Source: Parasphingorhabdus cellanae (lineage in GTDB: Bacteria; Pseudomonadota; Alphaproteobacteria; Sphingomonadales; Sphingomonadaceae). From it: a DNA stretch of 64,000 bases. Below, one piece after another: positions 33,281 to 41,992 of the stretch. The DNA lies in assembly GCF_017498565.1 (NCBI RefSeq), contig NZ_CP071794.1:2780001-2844000 (forward strand), in the 5' to 3' direction. Made by a program: the position numbers and the translations under genes. Below the pieces are notes generated by a model, which was not told the origin of the DNA, did not search any database, and saw only the letters and a program-made list of their open reading frames with translations. The stretch's first letter is position 1, and every line of letters starts with the position of its first letter.

Positions 33281-34324
33281 TTAGCGTTGCGCCGTCATTT
33301 TCTCCAAAGTTCCCAACGCCGCCTTCAGGGCCACGTCCATATCCGCCTGGCGCTCGTCTAACGCCGAAGCTGCTGGTTGTCCCACTTCTCTGAGCGGGGT
33401 GGGTGCAAATGCCGGTGCTTCGCGAACCTGATCGTTCGCAGGTGCTTCGCTGTGCTGCGAAGCGGCCGTTGCCGGTTTCGAAGCGATGTCCGTCGTTCCG
33501 GTGCCGATACCTTCCAACTGTTTCAAACGGCTCAGACCTGCTTCCAGGCGCTCGGCCAATTGTGCGATGTTTAGATCGGACAAATCTTCGGCGGGTACTG
33601 TAATTTTTGGCGCTGGAATATCGGGGGCTGGCACCGAAACTGTTTCAGGTTCCATCGGTGCCGGTTCGGCAGGCTGCTCATCATCTGCAACGCTCTCAGC
33701 TGGCTCTGGGGTGATATCTTGCGCCGCTTCTTCCACGGCCATTGGTTCCCCGGCAGCCTCTTCCTCAAACGGTTGAATGGTTTCGGGCATAGTGCTGTTT
33801 GCTTCTGCGACGCTAAAAATCGATGGCCGTGCGGCCTCTTCTTCGTCGTCCAGTTTCCGCAACTGCGGCAGATCGGCAAGGTCCATGACTCTGGCCTTGT
33901 CCTTTTTCGGCTTCTTGAGAAATTTGGTCAGCGATTTGGCATCAAATTTGGGTAATGCAAACCGGCTTTTCTTGGCACTGGCCGTTTCTTCTGACTCCAG
34001 TTCAACCGGATTAGCGGCGTTAATTTGTTCTCGAAGTGCGACGCCCATGTCAGAGCTCCCTTTGCGATTTAGAAAAAAATATATGGCGGATGCCGATACC
34101 AACCCGGCCATGATGGCGATCAGGCCGCGTGCAGTATTGCCAAGCGGCGGTGCGGCAGCGGGAAGAATTTCTGATAATCCGCTCGCGCCAATGACGGACT
34201 CCAGATAGACGTGCGGCATCGTGACGATCACCAGCGCGGCGCCGACGCCCGCGGCGACCGCCATCACCGATATCTTATGAGCCGTCAGATTCTGCTGTGT
34301 CAATTCCACTTCATTCTCCACCAT
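33281..34324 (-). CDS. Membrane-anchored acidic/Pro-rich protein of unknown function
   Basis: A 347-residue protein with two N-terminal membrane segments (about residues 18-40 and 60-87, VAAGVGAALVIVTMPHVYL and ARGLIAIMAGLVSASAIYFFL). After these comes a long, mostly disordered, acidic and Pro/Ala-rich tail with one basic Lys-rich patch (FLKKPKKDKARV) and a final coiled stretch (ERLEAGLSRLKQLEG, then MDVALKAALGTLEKM). No enzyme motif. It starts at ATG 34324, two bases before the glycosyltransferase stop on the same strand, so it probably shares that transcript. Confidence 0.7.
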   Translation of the reverse strand: MVENEVELTQQNLTAHKISVMAVAAGVGAALVIVTMPHVYLESVIGASGLSEILPAAAPPLGNTARGLIAIMAGLVSASAIYFFLNRKGSSDMGVALREQINAANPVELESEETASAKKSRFALPKFDAKSLTKFLKKPKKDKARVMDLADLPQLRKLDDEEEAARPSIFSVAEANSTMPETIQPFEEEAAGEPMAVEEAAQDITPEPAESVADDEQPAEPAPMEPETVSVPAPDIPAPKITVPAEDLSDLNIAQLAERLEAGLSRLKQLEGIGTGTTDIASKPATAASQHSEAPANDQVREAPAFAPTPLREVGQPAASALDERQADMDVALKAALGTLEKMTAQR

Positions 34325-34325
34325 C

Positions 34326-35558
34326 TCAGGCTGCTCGGCGATAGGATTTATGTGCGATCAACCTTTGGTAAACAGGTTTGTAACGCAAAATGTTTGACGA
34401 CCAGTTACGATCCGCCTCCACAAAATTCCTCGCTGTTTCAATTGTTTGCGGCCATTGGTCGCGATTTTTCAGTAATTCGCCCAGTTTTTGAGCGATTTTT
34501 TCCGGTGATCCAGCCGGAAACAAGGTGCCGGTGACACCGTCTTCGATCAGCTCGCGATGGCCGCCAATATCGGATGCCGCCACCATCCGGCCCTGCGCCA
34601 TGGCTTCAAGCGGTTTGAGGGGCGTGACCAATTCGGTCAGCCGCATTGATTTGCGCGGATAGACCATCACATCCATCAAACCATAATAACGCTCAACGTC
34701 CTCATGCGCCACGCGGCCGGTAAAGGTGATTGCGGGCGATGCAGGCGAGGCGGCGACTTGCTGTTTCAACGTCTTTTCCATGGGTCCACCGCCGACCAGC
34801 AACAAATGCGTGTCAGGGCCCAGGTCCCGCAATAACGGCATCGCCGCAATCAGATCATCAAGCCCCTCATAGTCGTAGAAGCTGCCAATAAAGCCGAGCA
34901 CCGACTTGTTCGTCAGGCCCAATTGGGTTCGCAGAGCCTCATCCGGCGCAGGCGGTTTGCCAAACAGGCGCATGTCGACCCCATTAGGCGATACGGTTAT
35001 TTTCTCTTTCGCCACGCCGCGCGCCACCAGATCGGACTTCAGACCTTCGCAAATGACAGCGACGGCGTCCGCTCCGTTGACCACATGGTTTTCAAGCTGC
35101 CGGGTCAACCAATAGCGTGGGCTGCCCTCGCGTCCGGTTCCGTTGCCGACCGCTGCATCTTCCCAGAAAGCGCGAATCTCATAGAGCAGCGGTAGTCCTG
35201 TTTTTTGTGCAACCCGCAAAGCCGCCAGCCCATTAAGGGCCGGCGAATGGGCATGCAAAATATCGGGCCGCCATTCCTCCACAACTTCGCCGATTCGGTC
35301 AGCAAAGACCGATATCTCGCGCCATTCCCGCACAGGTGATGGCCCGCCAACGTCGCTTAGCGTTCTATAAAAATCCAACCCATCGGCCTGTTCCAGCGGC
35401 GCAGTGGCTTCAAATCCATGCTGATTCTGACGGACGCCGGTTACGCCCGCGACATGTAGACCACTGGCGATTTGCGCCTTCATGATCGCCCGTGTGCGAA
35501 AGCAATAGCCGCTGTGTAGCGGCAGGCTGTGATCCAATATGTGCAAAATCCGCGTCAT
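34326..35558 (-). CDS. Exosortase-A-associated glycosyltransferase (GT4 type)
   Basis: A 410-residue cytoplasmic glycosyltransferase of the GT-B fold. The N terminus ILHILDHSLPLHSGY followed by CFRTRAI is the signature of the exosortase/PEP-CTERM-associated family; the C-terminal half has the GT4 pattern SPNGVDMRLF, LGFIGSFYDYEGLDDLI and LVTPLKPLEAMAQGR. Likely adds a sugar to an exopolysaccharide linked to protein sorting. Divergent from the O-ligase gene, which belongs to the same system; the exosortase itself is not in this window. Confidence 0.88.
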   Translation of the reverse strand: MTRILHILDHSLPLHSGYCFRTRAIMKAQIASGLHVAGVTGVRQNQHGFEATAPLEQADGLDFYRTLSDVGGPSPVREWREISVFADRIGEVVEEWRPDILHAHSPALNGLAALRVAQKTGLPLLYEIRAFWEDAAVGNGTGREGSPRYWLTRQLENHVVNGADAVAVICEGLKSDLVARGVAKEKITVSPNGVDMRLFGKPPAPDEALRTQLGLTNKSVLGFIGSFYDYEGLDDLIAAMPLLRDLGPDTHLLLVGGGPMEKTLKQQVAASPASPAITFTGRVAHEDVERYYGLMDVMVYPRKSMRLTELVTPLKPLEAMAQGRMVAASDIGGHRELIEDGVTGTLFPAGSPEKIAQKLGELLKNRDQWPQTIETARNFVEADRNWSSNILRYKPVYQRLIAHKSYRRAA

Positions 35559-35667
35559 CGCACCTGTTTCTGCATGAAAAGGATTAACGTCCCGTCAACC
35601 CAAATCCGGTATCGCGCATCCATATTGCCATGAATCTGGAGCGAGAGCTAAGGCCGCGAAAACCCGA

Positions 35668-35823
35668 ATGATCGACAATTTTTCCATCGCTTTGACTCAT
35701 GGTCTGCTGTTGATTGCGGTCTGGCGGCTGATTCACCGTCCTGATCTTGACATCGAAGATCCGCCCGAACCGGATGCTGAGCCGCGAGGCTTTTTTGCTC
35801 CCGAGAGCAAACCTGATGCGTGA
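35668..35823 (+). CDS. Small membrane protein coupled to the O-ligase gene
   Basis: A 51-codon ORF starting at ATG 35668, with one hydrophobic helix near the N terminus (FSIALTHGLLLIAVWRLI) and an acidic Pro-rich tail (LDIEDPPEPDAEPRG). Its TGA overlaps the O-ligase start by 8 bp (ATGCGTGA at 35816-35823), a classic translational-coupling arrangement. Codon use resembles the neighbours. AAGG at about 35650 is further than ideal. Function unknown; possibly a scaffold or regulator of the ligase. Confidence 0.62.
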   Translation: MIDNFSIALTHGLLLIAVWRLIHRPDLDIEDPPEPDAEPRGFFAPESKPDA

Positions 35824-37216
35824 TCTGGTCTTTGTCGCGTATCTTTTGGCGCTCCTCTTTCTGGCGTTTAAACGCCCTTTTAGCTTCACCCTGATCTACA
35901 CTTATATCGACATTGTCGCGCCGCAGCGGCTGAGCTATTTTCTGCTCAACTCGGTGCCGCTTTCGCTTATAGTGTTCGGCATGGCGTTTCTTGGGTATCT
36001 GGTTGCAGATGACAAGAAAGACAGCCGCTTTTCGGTGCGGCAGGGGGCGATGGCCCTGCTCCTGCTTTATTGCGGTTTGACCACCTTTACCGGCGCCCTG
36101 CCAGAGGACGCGATGGAGAAATGGGACTGGGTGTGGAAGGCGCTGGTGTTCGCGATTTTCCTGCCGCTGACCTTGCGCACCAAATTACGGATTGAGGCGC
36201 TGACCCTGTTCATGGTGCTGTGCGCCGCGACGCTGATTATCACTGGCGGGATCAAGACGCTGGGTTCCGGTGGCGGTTATGGCGCGCTGGTCCTTCTGAT
36301 CGATGATAATGCCGGATTATATGAAGGCTCGATTATCTCGATGGTGGCGATTGCGATCATCCCCTTGATGCTGTGGCTGTCGAAACATGGCACGATTTTT
36401 CCTCCTGACTGGCGGGTGAAATATTTCACAATGGCGCTGATCTTCGCCGCGCTGCTGATCCCCATCGGAACGCAGGCGCGGACTGGTTTGGTATGTATCG
36501 CCGTGCTGGCCGTGCTGCAGCTGCGCTTTGTCAAATATCGCTTCCTCTATGCCGGTCTTGCGGTCACGGTCGGCCTGATGGCGATCCCGTTCCTGCCGCA
36601 GAGCTTCTCGGAACGCATGGGTACGATCCAGAATTACAAGGCCGATGAGTCCGCCTCGACCCGTATCGCGGTGTGGGAATGGACGATCGCCTATGCCAAT
36701 GCCAATCCGATGGGCGGCGGGTTTAACGTCTACCGGCTCAACAAGCTGCGTTATGAACTGGCCCCGGACAGGAATGATGACCAGCTAGAGCAAGATTATG
36801 ATTACGCGCTGGAGGATGATGGCCCGATCGAAGTGGTTGACGAAGGCCGCGCCTTCCACAGCAGCTATTTCGAGATGCTTGGCGAGCAGGGCTATCCGGG
36901 CCTGTCTCTGTGGTTGTTCATTCATCTCGGCGGTATCTGGCGCATGGAGGTGCTGCGGCGGCGTTATCGCAAGAGCGAGAAGGACAGCGAGCTGTGGATT
37001 GCACCGCTGGCCACCGCGCTGTCCAATGCCCATATCATCTATATGGCCGGCTCGCTGTTCGTCGGGGTCGCGTTCCAGCCCTTTGTCTATATGCTGGTTG
37101 CCCTGCAAATCGGTCTTGATACCTATTTGAGCCGCCGGGCGCAGGAAGCAAAAGCGCGCCCGATTGGCAAGCCGCTGCCGAGCGGTAGCGGTGGATGGTC
37201 GCAGGCGGCTTCCTGA
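35816..37216 (+). CDS. Putative O-glycosylation ligase, exosortase-A-associated (Wzy-like)
   Basis: A 466-residue polytopic inner-membrane protein of the O-antigen ligase/polymerase class, matching the exosortase-A-associated O-ligase family by its opening MRDLVFVAYLLALLFLAFKR and YTYIDIVAPQRLSYFLLN. About ten to twelve membrane segments are seen; the large periplasmic loop holds RIAVWEWTIAYANANPMGGG and an acidic stretch before AFHSSYFEMLGEQGYPG, with the conserved His-Ser. The ATG at 35816 follows GAGAG and overlaps the small upstream ORF. Confidence 0.9.
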   Translation: MRDLVFVAYLLALLFLAFKRPFSFTLIYTYIDIVAPQRLSYFLLNSVPLSLIVFGMAFLGYLVADDKKDSRFSVRQGAMALLLLYCGLTTFTGALPEDAMEKWDWVWKALVFAIFLPLTLRTKLRIEALTLFMVLCAATLIITGGIKTLGSGGGYGALVLLIDDNAGLYEGSIISMVAIAIIPLMLWLSKHGTIFPPDWRVKYFTMALIFAALLIPIGTQARTGLVCIAVLAVLQLRFVKYRFLYAGLAVTVGLMAIPFLPQSFSERMGTIQNYKADESASTRIAVWEWTIAYANANPMGGGFNVYRLNKLRYELAPDRNDDQLEQDYDYALEDDGPIEVVDEGRAFHSSYFEMLGEQGYPGLSLWLFIHLGGIWRMEVLRRRYRKSEKDSELWIAPLATALSNAHIIYMAGSLFVGVAFQPFVYMLVALQIGLDTYLSRRAQEAKARPIGKPLPSGSGGWSQAAS

Positions 37217-37288
37217 TGCGCCGTCTTCTATAAAGCAGAGGGCTTATAAAGCATGTGACAGGCGCGCGCCGTCCGCTACGGTTACCAC

Positions 37289-38281
37289 ATGACATTGTCC
37301 GCCGAGCCTCTTTCCGTCACCACCACCACCGAACGCTGGCCGGTCAACGGGTCTTTCATCATCAGCCGCGGTGCCAAGACGCATGTCGATGTCGTCTTGT
37401 GTACGGTCAGCGATGGCACCCATATCGGCAGGGGGGAGGCCACACCGATCTATTATGAAGGAGAAAGCGCTGAAAGCTGCGCTGCCGCGATCACCGCCTT
37501 TGCGGACAGCCATGACGGTTTCGACCGCCTGACTCTGCTGGACCAGATGCCGCGCGGCGCGGCGCGCAATGCACTGGATTGTGCGCTATGGGATCTTGAA
37601 TGTCGGCAGCATGGTCAGGCTTTGTGGCAGCATGCCTTTTTACCCGAGCCAAAGCCGCTGACCACCGCCTTCACCATCTCCCTGGGCGATCCCGCCAAGA
37701 TGGAAGCCGATGCCCGTGCCGCATCAGGTGCCCATAGTCTGCTCAAGCTCAAACTGTCTGGCGACGATGACCGGGGCCGCGTCGCCGCTGTCCATCGCGG
37801 AGCGCCCGATGCCCGCCTGATCGTTGATGCCAATGAGAGCTGGAACAACCTTGATATAGCCGCCGAAGCCGCTGCGCTGTTTCCGCTGGGTGTCGAGCTG
37901 ATCGAGCAACCGGTGAGCGCGGGCCGCGATGACCTGCTTACCGGTGTCCGCTCGCCGATTCCGCTTTGCGCCGATGAAAGCTGTCACACCAGCGCCGATG
38001 TCCCCGGCCTTGCGCGCTACTATCAGGCCGTGAATATCAAGCTCGACAAAGCCGGCGGCCTGACCGAAGCGATCCGTATTGCCGATGCCGCAGAGCAAGT
38101 CGGGCTGAAACTGATGGTGGGCTGTATGCTTTCCACGTCGCTCGCCATCCGTCCCGCCTTTGCGCTGGCCCAGCGGGCCACTTGGGTCGATCTCGACGGC
38201 CCCCTGTTACTCGCGCAGGACCGCCGGTCCGCCGTGCAATTTGCGGGCGGTGCGGTGATGCTGGGTGATGAAAACGGGTGA
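37289..38281 (+). CDS. Enolase-superfamily epimerase (dipeptide epimerase-like)
   Basis: A 330-residue enzyme of the mandelate-racemase/muconate-lactonizing branch, most like L-Ala-D/L-Glu epimerases that recycle cell-wall peptides; an N-acyl amino acid racemase role is also possible. Catalytic elements are the lysine motif LLKLKLSG, metal ligands VDANESW, EQPV and ADESCH, and NIKLDKAGGL carrying the second lysine. It follows the O-ligase gene by 72 bp on the same strand, with no apparent functional tie. Confidence 0.85.
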   Translation: MTLSAEPLSVTTTTERWPVNGSFIISRGAKTHVDVVLCTVSDGTHIGRGEATPIYYEGESAESCAAAITAFADSHDGFDRLTLLDQMPRGAARNALDCALWDLECRQHGQALWQHAFLPEPKPLTTAFTISLGDPAKMEADARAASGAHSLLKLKLSGDDDRGRVAAVHRGAPDARLIVDANESWNNLDIAAEAAALFPLGVELIEQPVSAGRDDLLTGVRSPIPLCADESCHTSADVPGLARYYQAVNIKLDKAGGLTEAIRIADAAEQVGLKLMVGCMLSTSLAIRPAFALAQRATWVDLDGPLLLAQDRRSAVQFAGGAVMLGDENG

Positions 38282-38426
38282 AGCAGCGATCTGGCGGGGT
38301 GATATTACCGCCCCAATCACGTTATCGGGCCGATCGATCCGACAGGATGGCGCCGGGATTATACGCTTTATACGCGAGAGGCGGTAAAAGCGATGCGCAT
38401 GCCATCGGACAGGGATCAGCCCGCAA

Positions 38427-39023
38427 TCAGCCGGTTTTGCGGGGTTTGTCCTCAGAAAGCTCCCACATCCAGCCGGCGGCATATTCGCTATGCTGTTTGA
38501 TATAGTCGCGCGCTATCTTAGCACCTTCCGGGTCCTCCTCGCGTTCCTTTTCGTTCCAGTCCAGCGGACCATGTTCCACCCGGTCGAGAATGCTGTCCCA
38601 TTTGGTCAGCGCAAATTCCCGCGCCATCGGATTGCGCCCAATGCGTGAGGGATTGGCGATCAGGAACTTGGTCAGGTTCTCGTTAAACACCCGCTTCTCG
38701 CCAATCTGCTCGCCTTTCCAGAATATCGGCTGGGCGACACCGTTAATGGCGCGGTCCACCGCTTCATGGGTAATTTGCCGCAACGCATTTTCCAGCGCCG
38801 CCTCCCAGGCGAGATCAAACGGCGTCCCCGCGAGCCGCGCGCGCAGCTTATACGCGCTGTCGCGGGTCATATAGACCGACTTGGCTGCGGTGGTCACCGA
38901 ACCAGACGCTGCCAGCGCTTCGAGAAAGCTGCGCATCTTGGGCTTGCTCCAGCCATTATGCTGCGGCCGCAACGTGGGTTCGGGCAGATCCTGTTCGCTG
39001 GGGATGTGAGGGGATGAGGTCAT
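38427..39023 (-). CDS. Hypothetical protein with terminase-small-subunit-like HTH
   Basis: A 198-residue cytoplasmic protein. Start at ATG (complement of 39021-39023) because AAAGGAAAG precedes it; an 11-codon upstream extension lacks an SD. Residues about 25-75 (KMRSFLEALAASGSVTTAAK, SVYMTRDSAYKLRAR) look like a helix-turn-helix of the type found in phage terminase small subunits. A second block (FNENLTKFLIANPSR) is unassigned. No phage genes lie alongside; likely a conserved sphingomonad protein of unknown function. Confidence 0.7.
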   Translation of the reverse strand: MTSSPHIPSEQDLPEPTLRPQHNGWSKPKMRSFLEALAASGSVTTAAKSVYMTRDSAYKLRARLAGTPFDLAWEAALENALRQITHEAVDRAINGVAQPIFWKGEQIGEKRVFNENLTKFLIANPSRIGRNPMAREFALTKWDSILDRVEHGPLDWNEKEREEDPEGAKIARDYIKQHSEYAAGWMWELSEDKPRKTG

Positions 39024-39441
39024 GGCGCTTTCCTTTATGGTAATAGATGACACCACATATAACCCATATGGTACATTGTAGGAAAGCCGGAAATGGCCCG
39101 AAGACCTGTTTGCGACTAACCGCTCTGAAGAGATGCAAGATCGTTTTTATGCCGCCAACCATGCGATTCGTCTAAAACTCTATGCTGCAATATGCAGCGC
39201 CCCTCAGGATTATCTTGAAATCTTGCCCGAGGACCGCGACGCAAGCTATCACTTTCATAATGGCTTCCCGATCGGTCCAAACGTGATTGAAACCAAGCGG
39301 GAAACATATATTGTCTGGTTTACGCCAAATCGGACATCGCTTTTCTTGGGTTTGAATTGTGATCGCCGGGCGTTATGGCTGCGGGATGTTGGCATAATCA
39401 TATGTCGCGATTCCATTATCCCGAAGCAAAGAACCTATGAC
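39024..39441. other. 418-bp region between divergent genes with an unexplained open frame
   Basis: Contains the promoter of the HTH-like gene and of the aldo/keto reductase gene. On the plus strand the reductase frame is open from 39133, giving 103 extra codons with fairly normal codon use but no resemblance to reductase N termini. No tRNA or repeat seen. Confidence 0.5.
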
Positions 39442-40350
39442 ATGAGTGATCTTCCAAACATTTCTCCTACGCGCCAGCTTGGGCAATCCGGTATTGAAGT
39501 AACATCCATGGCGTGGGGCATGTGGCGCTTTGCGGGGCGGGATGTTGCAGAGGCGGCGCGCTTGGTTCATGCGGTGCTGGATTGCGGGATTACGCTTTTT
39601 GATACCGCCGATATTTATGGATTTAACGGGACTGACGGTTTTGGCGATGCCGAGTCGTTATTTGGCGAAGTCCTGTCCAAGGACAAGGGCCTGCGCGACC
39701 GGATGATCGTGGCGAGTAAGGGCGGTATCATGTTGCCGCTACCCTATGACAGCAGCGCCGCCTATCTGGAGACAGCGATTGATGCGACATTATCACGGCT
39801 GGCTCTCGACACGATTGCGCTTTGGCAAATTCACCGGCCCGATATTTTGGCGCATCCACAGGAAACGGCGCGCGCACTGGAGAAAGCGGTCCAGTCCGGG
39901 AAGATCCAATGCGTTGGCGTATCCAATTTTACCCAAAGCCAGATTGCCGCACTGAACCATTTTCTCGATCAGCCCATTGTCAGCACACAGCCGGAAATTT
40001 CGGCTCTGCGCATCGACCCGATGGAAAATGGCGAGCTGGATCAGGCGATGGTGATGGATATGACCCCGCTGGCTTGGTCACCGCTTGCGGGCGGGCGGAT
40101 TGCGTCACCGGATGATGACCGCGCCCAAGCTGTCGCCAAGGAACTGGACCGGATTGCCGAAACATTTGGCATCAGCCGGGCAGCAACGGCTTATAGTTGG
40201 ATCATGGCGCATCCATCGCGCCCGATTCCGATTATCGGATCGCAGCGGGCTGACCGGGTCGCCGACGCCATGGATGCGATGACGGTGCAGTGGAACAGGC
40301 AGGACTGGTATGCAGTGCTGGTCGCCGCAAGAGGCGTGCCGCTGCCTTGA
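39442..40350 (+). CDS. Aldo/keto reductase
   Basis: A 302-residue NADPH-dependent TIM-barrel oxidoreductase. Start at ATG 39442 (MSDLPNISPTRQLG), where the family N-terminal strand begins. Active-site pieces are the Asp/Tyr motif DTADIYG (residues about 55-61), MIVASKGG, and the substrate-side IALWQIHRPD; the cofactor motif is near the C terminus, IIGSQRADRV. Catalytic His is represented by the QIHRPD segment. Convergent with the maltose-type transporter gene, leaving 14 bp between stops. Substrate unknown. Confidence 0.88.
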   Translation: MSDLPNISPTRQLGQSGIEVTSMAWGMWRFAGRDVAEAARLVHAVLDCGITLFDTADIYGFNGTDGFGDAESLFGEVLSKDKGLRDRMIVASKGGIMLPLPYDSSAAYLETAIDATLSRLALDTIALWQIHRPDILAHPQETARALEKAVQSGKIQCVGVSNFTQSQIAALNHFLDQPIVSTQPEISALRIDPMENGELDQAMVMDMTPLAWSPLAGGRIASPDDDRAQAVAKELDRIAETFGISRAATAYSWIMAHPSRPIPIIGSQRADRVADAMDAMTVQWNRQDWYAVLVAARGVPLP

Positions 40351-40364
40351 TTAAGCCGCGTTCG

Positions 40365-41894
40365 TTAACTTGCGGTCTTCGCCTTGAGCGCGGACTCTTT
40401 CGGCAGGACAGCATCGACGCGGAGCATTGCCAGCGCGGCTATCACCAACACTGATGCGGCAAAAGCCATGGTCCAGATCGGCTCGGTCGGGAAAAACGCT
40501 TTCATGATCGAGCCCATGACCGTGGCCACCAATAATTGCGGCACAACGATGAAAATATTGAACAGTCCCATATAGATACCAAGCTTTCGTTGCGGCAGGC
40601 TAGAGGCCAATATCGCATAAGGCATGGCCAATATCGATGCCCAGGCGATGCCGATGCCAATTTCGCTGATCAGCAACAAGCTTTTGTCGCGCAAGATGAA
40701 AAAGCTTGCATAGCCCGCGGCCCCGCAAAGCAGGCAGATGATATGGGTTTTGGCCTTGCCAAACTTGCCGGCAAGCCAGGGGAGCAGGGACAGCGCTGCC
40801 AAGGCCGCAACGCCGTTATAGACCGTGAAGAGCACGCCCACCCAATTGCCCGCTTCCTGATAGCCGGCGCTTTGCGGGTCTGCCGAATTGAACACATATT
40901 GGGCGACCACCGGCGTGGTGTTGATCCACATGATGAACAGCGCAGACCAGCTGAAGAACTGAACGACTGCCAGTCGCTTCATCAAATCCGGCATGCCAGA
41001 GAAATCACCGACGATGCTGCTGAGCATATTGTTGGAACTGCCGCCACGGGCGAGCATGATCCCCCCGATGCTGGCGGCGCCATAGCCCGCGAGCAGGGCG
41101 CCGAGCAGATAGACTTCTTTTTCGAGACTGAATTGCGCCACTGCGAGCATCACGGCAATGCCCGCCCCGATCCAGACAAAGCTGGAAGTGAAGCTTTTTG
41201 CGGCTAGCGCGCGGATGGTGTGGCCTGCCTCTTCTTCGCTGGCGACGCCATCAAAGGCAGCCATTTCCTCTGGACTATATTCTTCGGTCAGGAACACCGT
41301 CCACAATACCGATAGCAGGAACATGATCCCCCCGAACCAGAAGGCATAGCGTACGGTATCAGGGATCCCGCCATCCGGGGCCACGTTGGAAACACTGAGT
41401 TGTTCCAGCACCCATGGGAAGATCGACCCGACAACCGCACCCGCGCCGATAAAAGCGGTTTGCACGGCATAGCCCGCGCTATGCTGGTCCTTTCGGAGCA
41501 TATCCCCGACAAAGGCGCGAAACGGTTCCATCGAAATGTTGATTGAGGCGTCGAGAATCCAGAGCATCGCGACCGAGAACCACAAGACAGTCGATTGCGG
41601 CATGACGAGTAGGGCGATAGTGGCCAATATTGCGCCCGCCAGAAAATAGGGACGCCGCCTGCCAAGCTTGCCGAGCCAGGTCTTGTCGCTAAAATAGCCG
41701 ACAATCGGTTGCACCAGCAATCCGGTTAGCGGAGCGGCGATCCACAGGACCGATAGATTATCGAGCTCTGCGCCCAGTGATTGGAAAATCCGGCTCATAT
41801 TCGCATTTTGCAATGCAAAGCCGATTTGAATGCCGAAAAAGCCGAAGCTGATATTCCATAGGCCCCAAAAGCCCTGCCGTGGTTTCTCCGCCAT
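40365..41894 (-). CDS. SLC45-like MFS sugar transporter (maltose/sucrose type)
   Basis: Imports a disaccharide across the inner membrane, probably maltose given the adjacent alpha-glucan genes. 509 residues with about twelve membrane helices, including GLWNISFGFFGIQIGFALQN at the N terminus, the loop motif GYFSDKTWLGKLGRRRPY typical of the GPH/SLC45 group, and ISMEPFRAFVGDML. It belongs with the LacI gene upstream on the same strand, but an operator-like ATACGTAT in the 98-bp gap suggests its own regulated promoter. Confidence 0.9.
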   Translation of the reverse strand: MAEKPRQGFWGLWNISFGFFGIQIGFALQNANMSRIFQSLGAELDNLSVLWIAAPLTGLLVQPIVGYFSDKTWLGKLGRRRPYFLAGAILATIALLVMPQSTVLWFSVAMLWILDASINISMEPFRAFVGDMLRKDQHSAGYAVQTAFIGAGAVVGSIFPWVLEQLSVSNVAPDGGIPDTVRYAFWFGGIMFLLSVLWTVFLTEEYSPEEMAAFDGVASEEEAGHTIRALAAKSFTSSFVWIGAGIAVMLAVAQFSLEKEVYLLGALLAGYGAASIGGIMLARGGSSNNMLSSIVGDFSGMPDLMKRLAVVQFFSWSALFIMWINTTPVVAQYVFNSADPQSAGYQEAGNWVGVLFTVYNGVAALAALSLLPWLAGKFGKAKTHIICLLCGAAGYASFFILRDKSLLLISEIGIGIAWASILAMPYAILASSLPQRKLGIYMGLFNIFIVVPQLLVATVMGSIMKAFFPTEPIWTMAFAASVLVIAALAMLRVDAVLPKESALKAKTAS

Positions 41895-41981
41895 AATCCT
41901 CTCCCCTAGCGCGGTTATAAGGCCGCGTCGTCAAGCGTTGGTGGCAAATTGTAGGCGGCCATACAATGCGGCAGCTGTTGT

Positions 41982-41989
41982 ATACGTAT
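41982..41989. promoter_or_regulatory. LacI-type operator core upstream of the MFS transporter gene
   Basis: ATACGTAT palindrome, extended match ATACGTATG shared with the site at 43187-43194. Located 88 bp upstream of the transporter start, between it and the lacI-type stop. Likely bound by the adjacent LacI-family regulator. Confidence 0.55.
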
Positions 41990-41992
41990 GCT

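Noticed and set aside
38268..38387. 39-codon ORF overlapping the epimerase stop
   Set aside because: Short, no clear SD, no domain; overlap alone is weak support. Left out but cannot be excluded.
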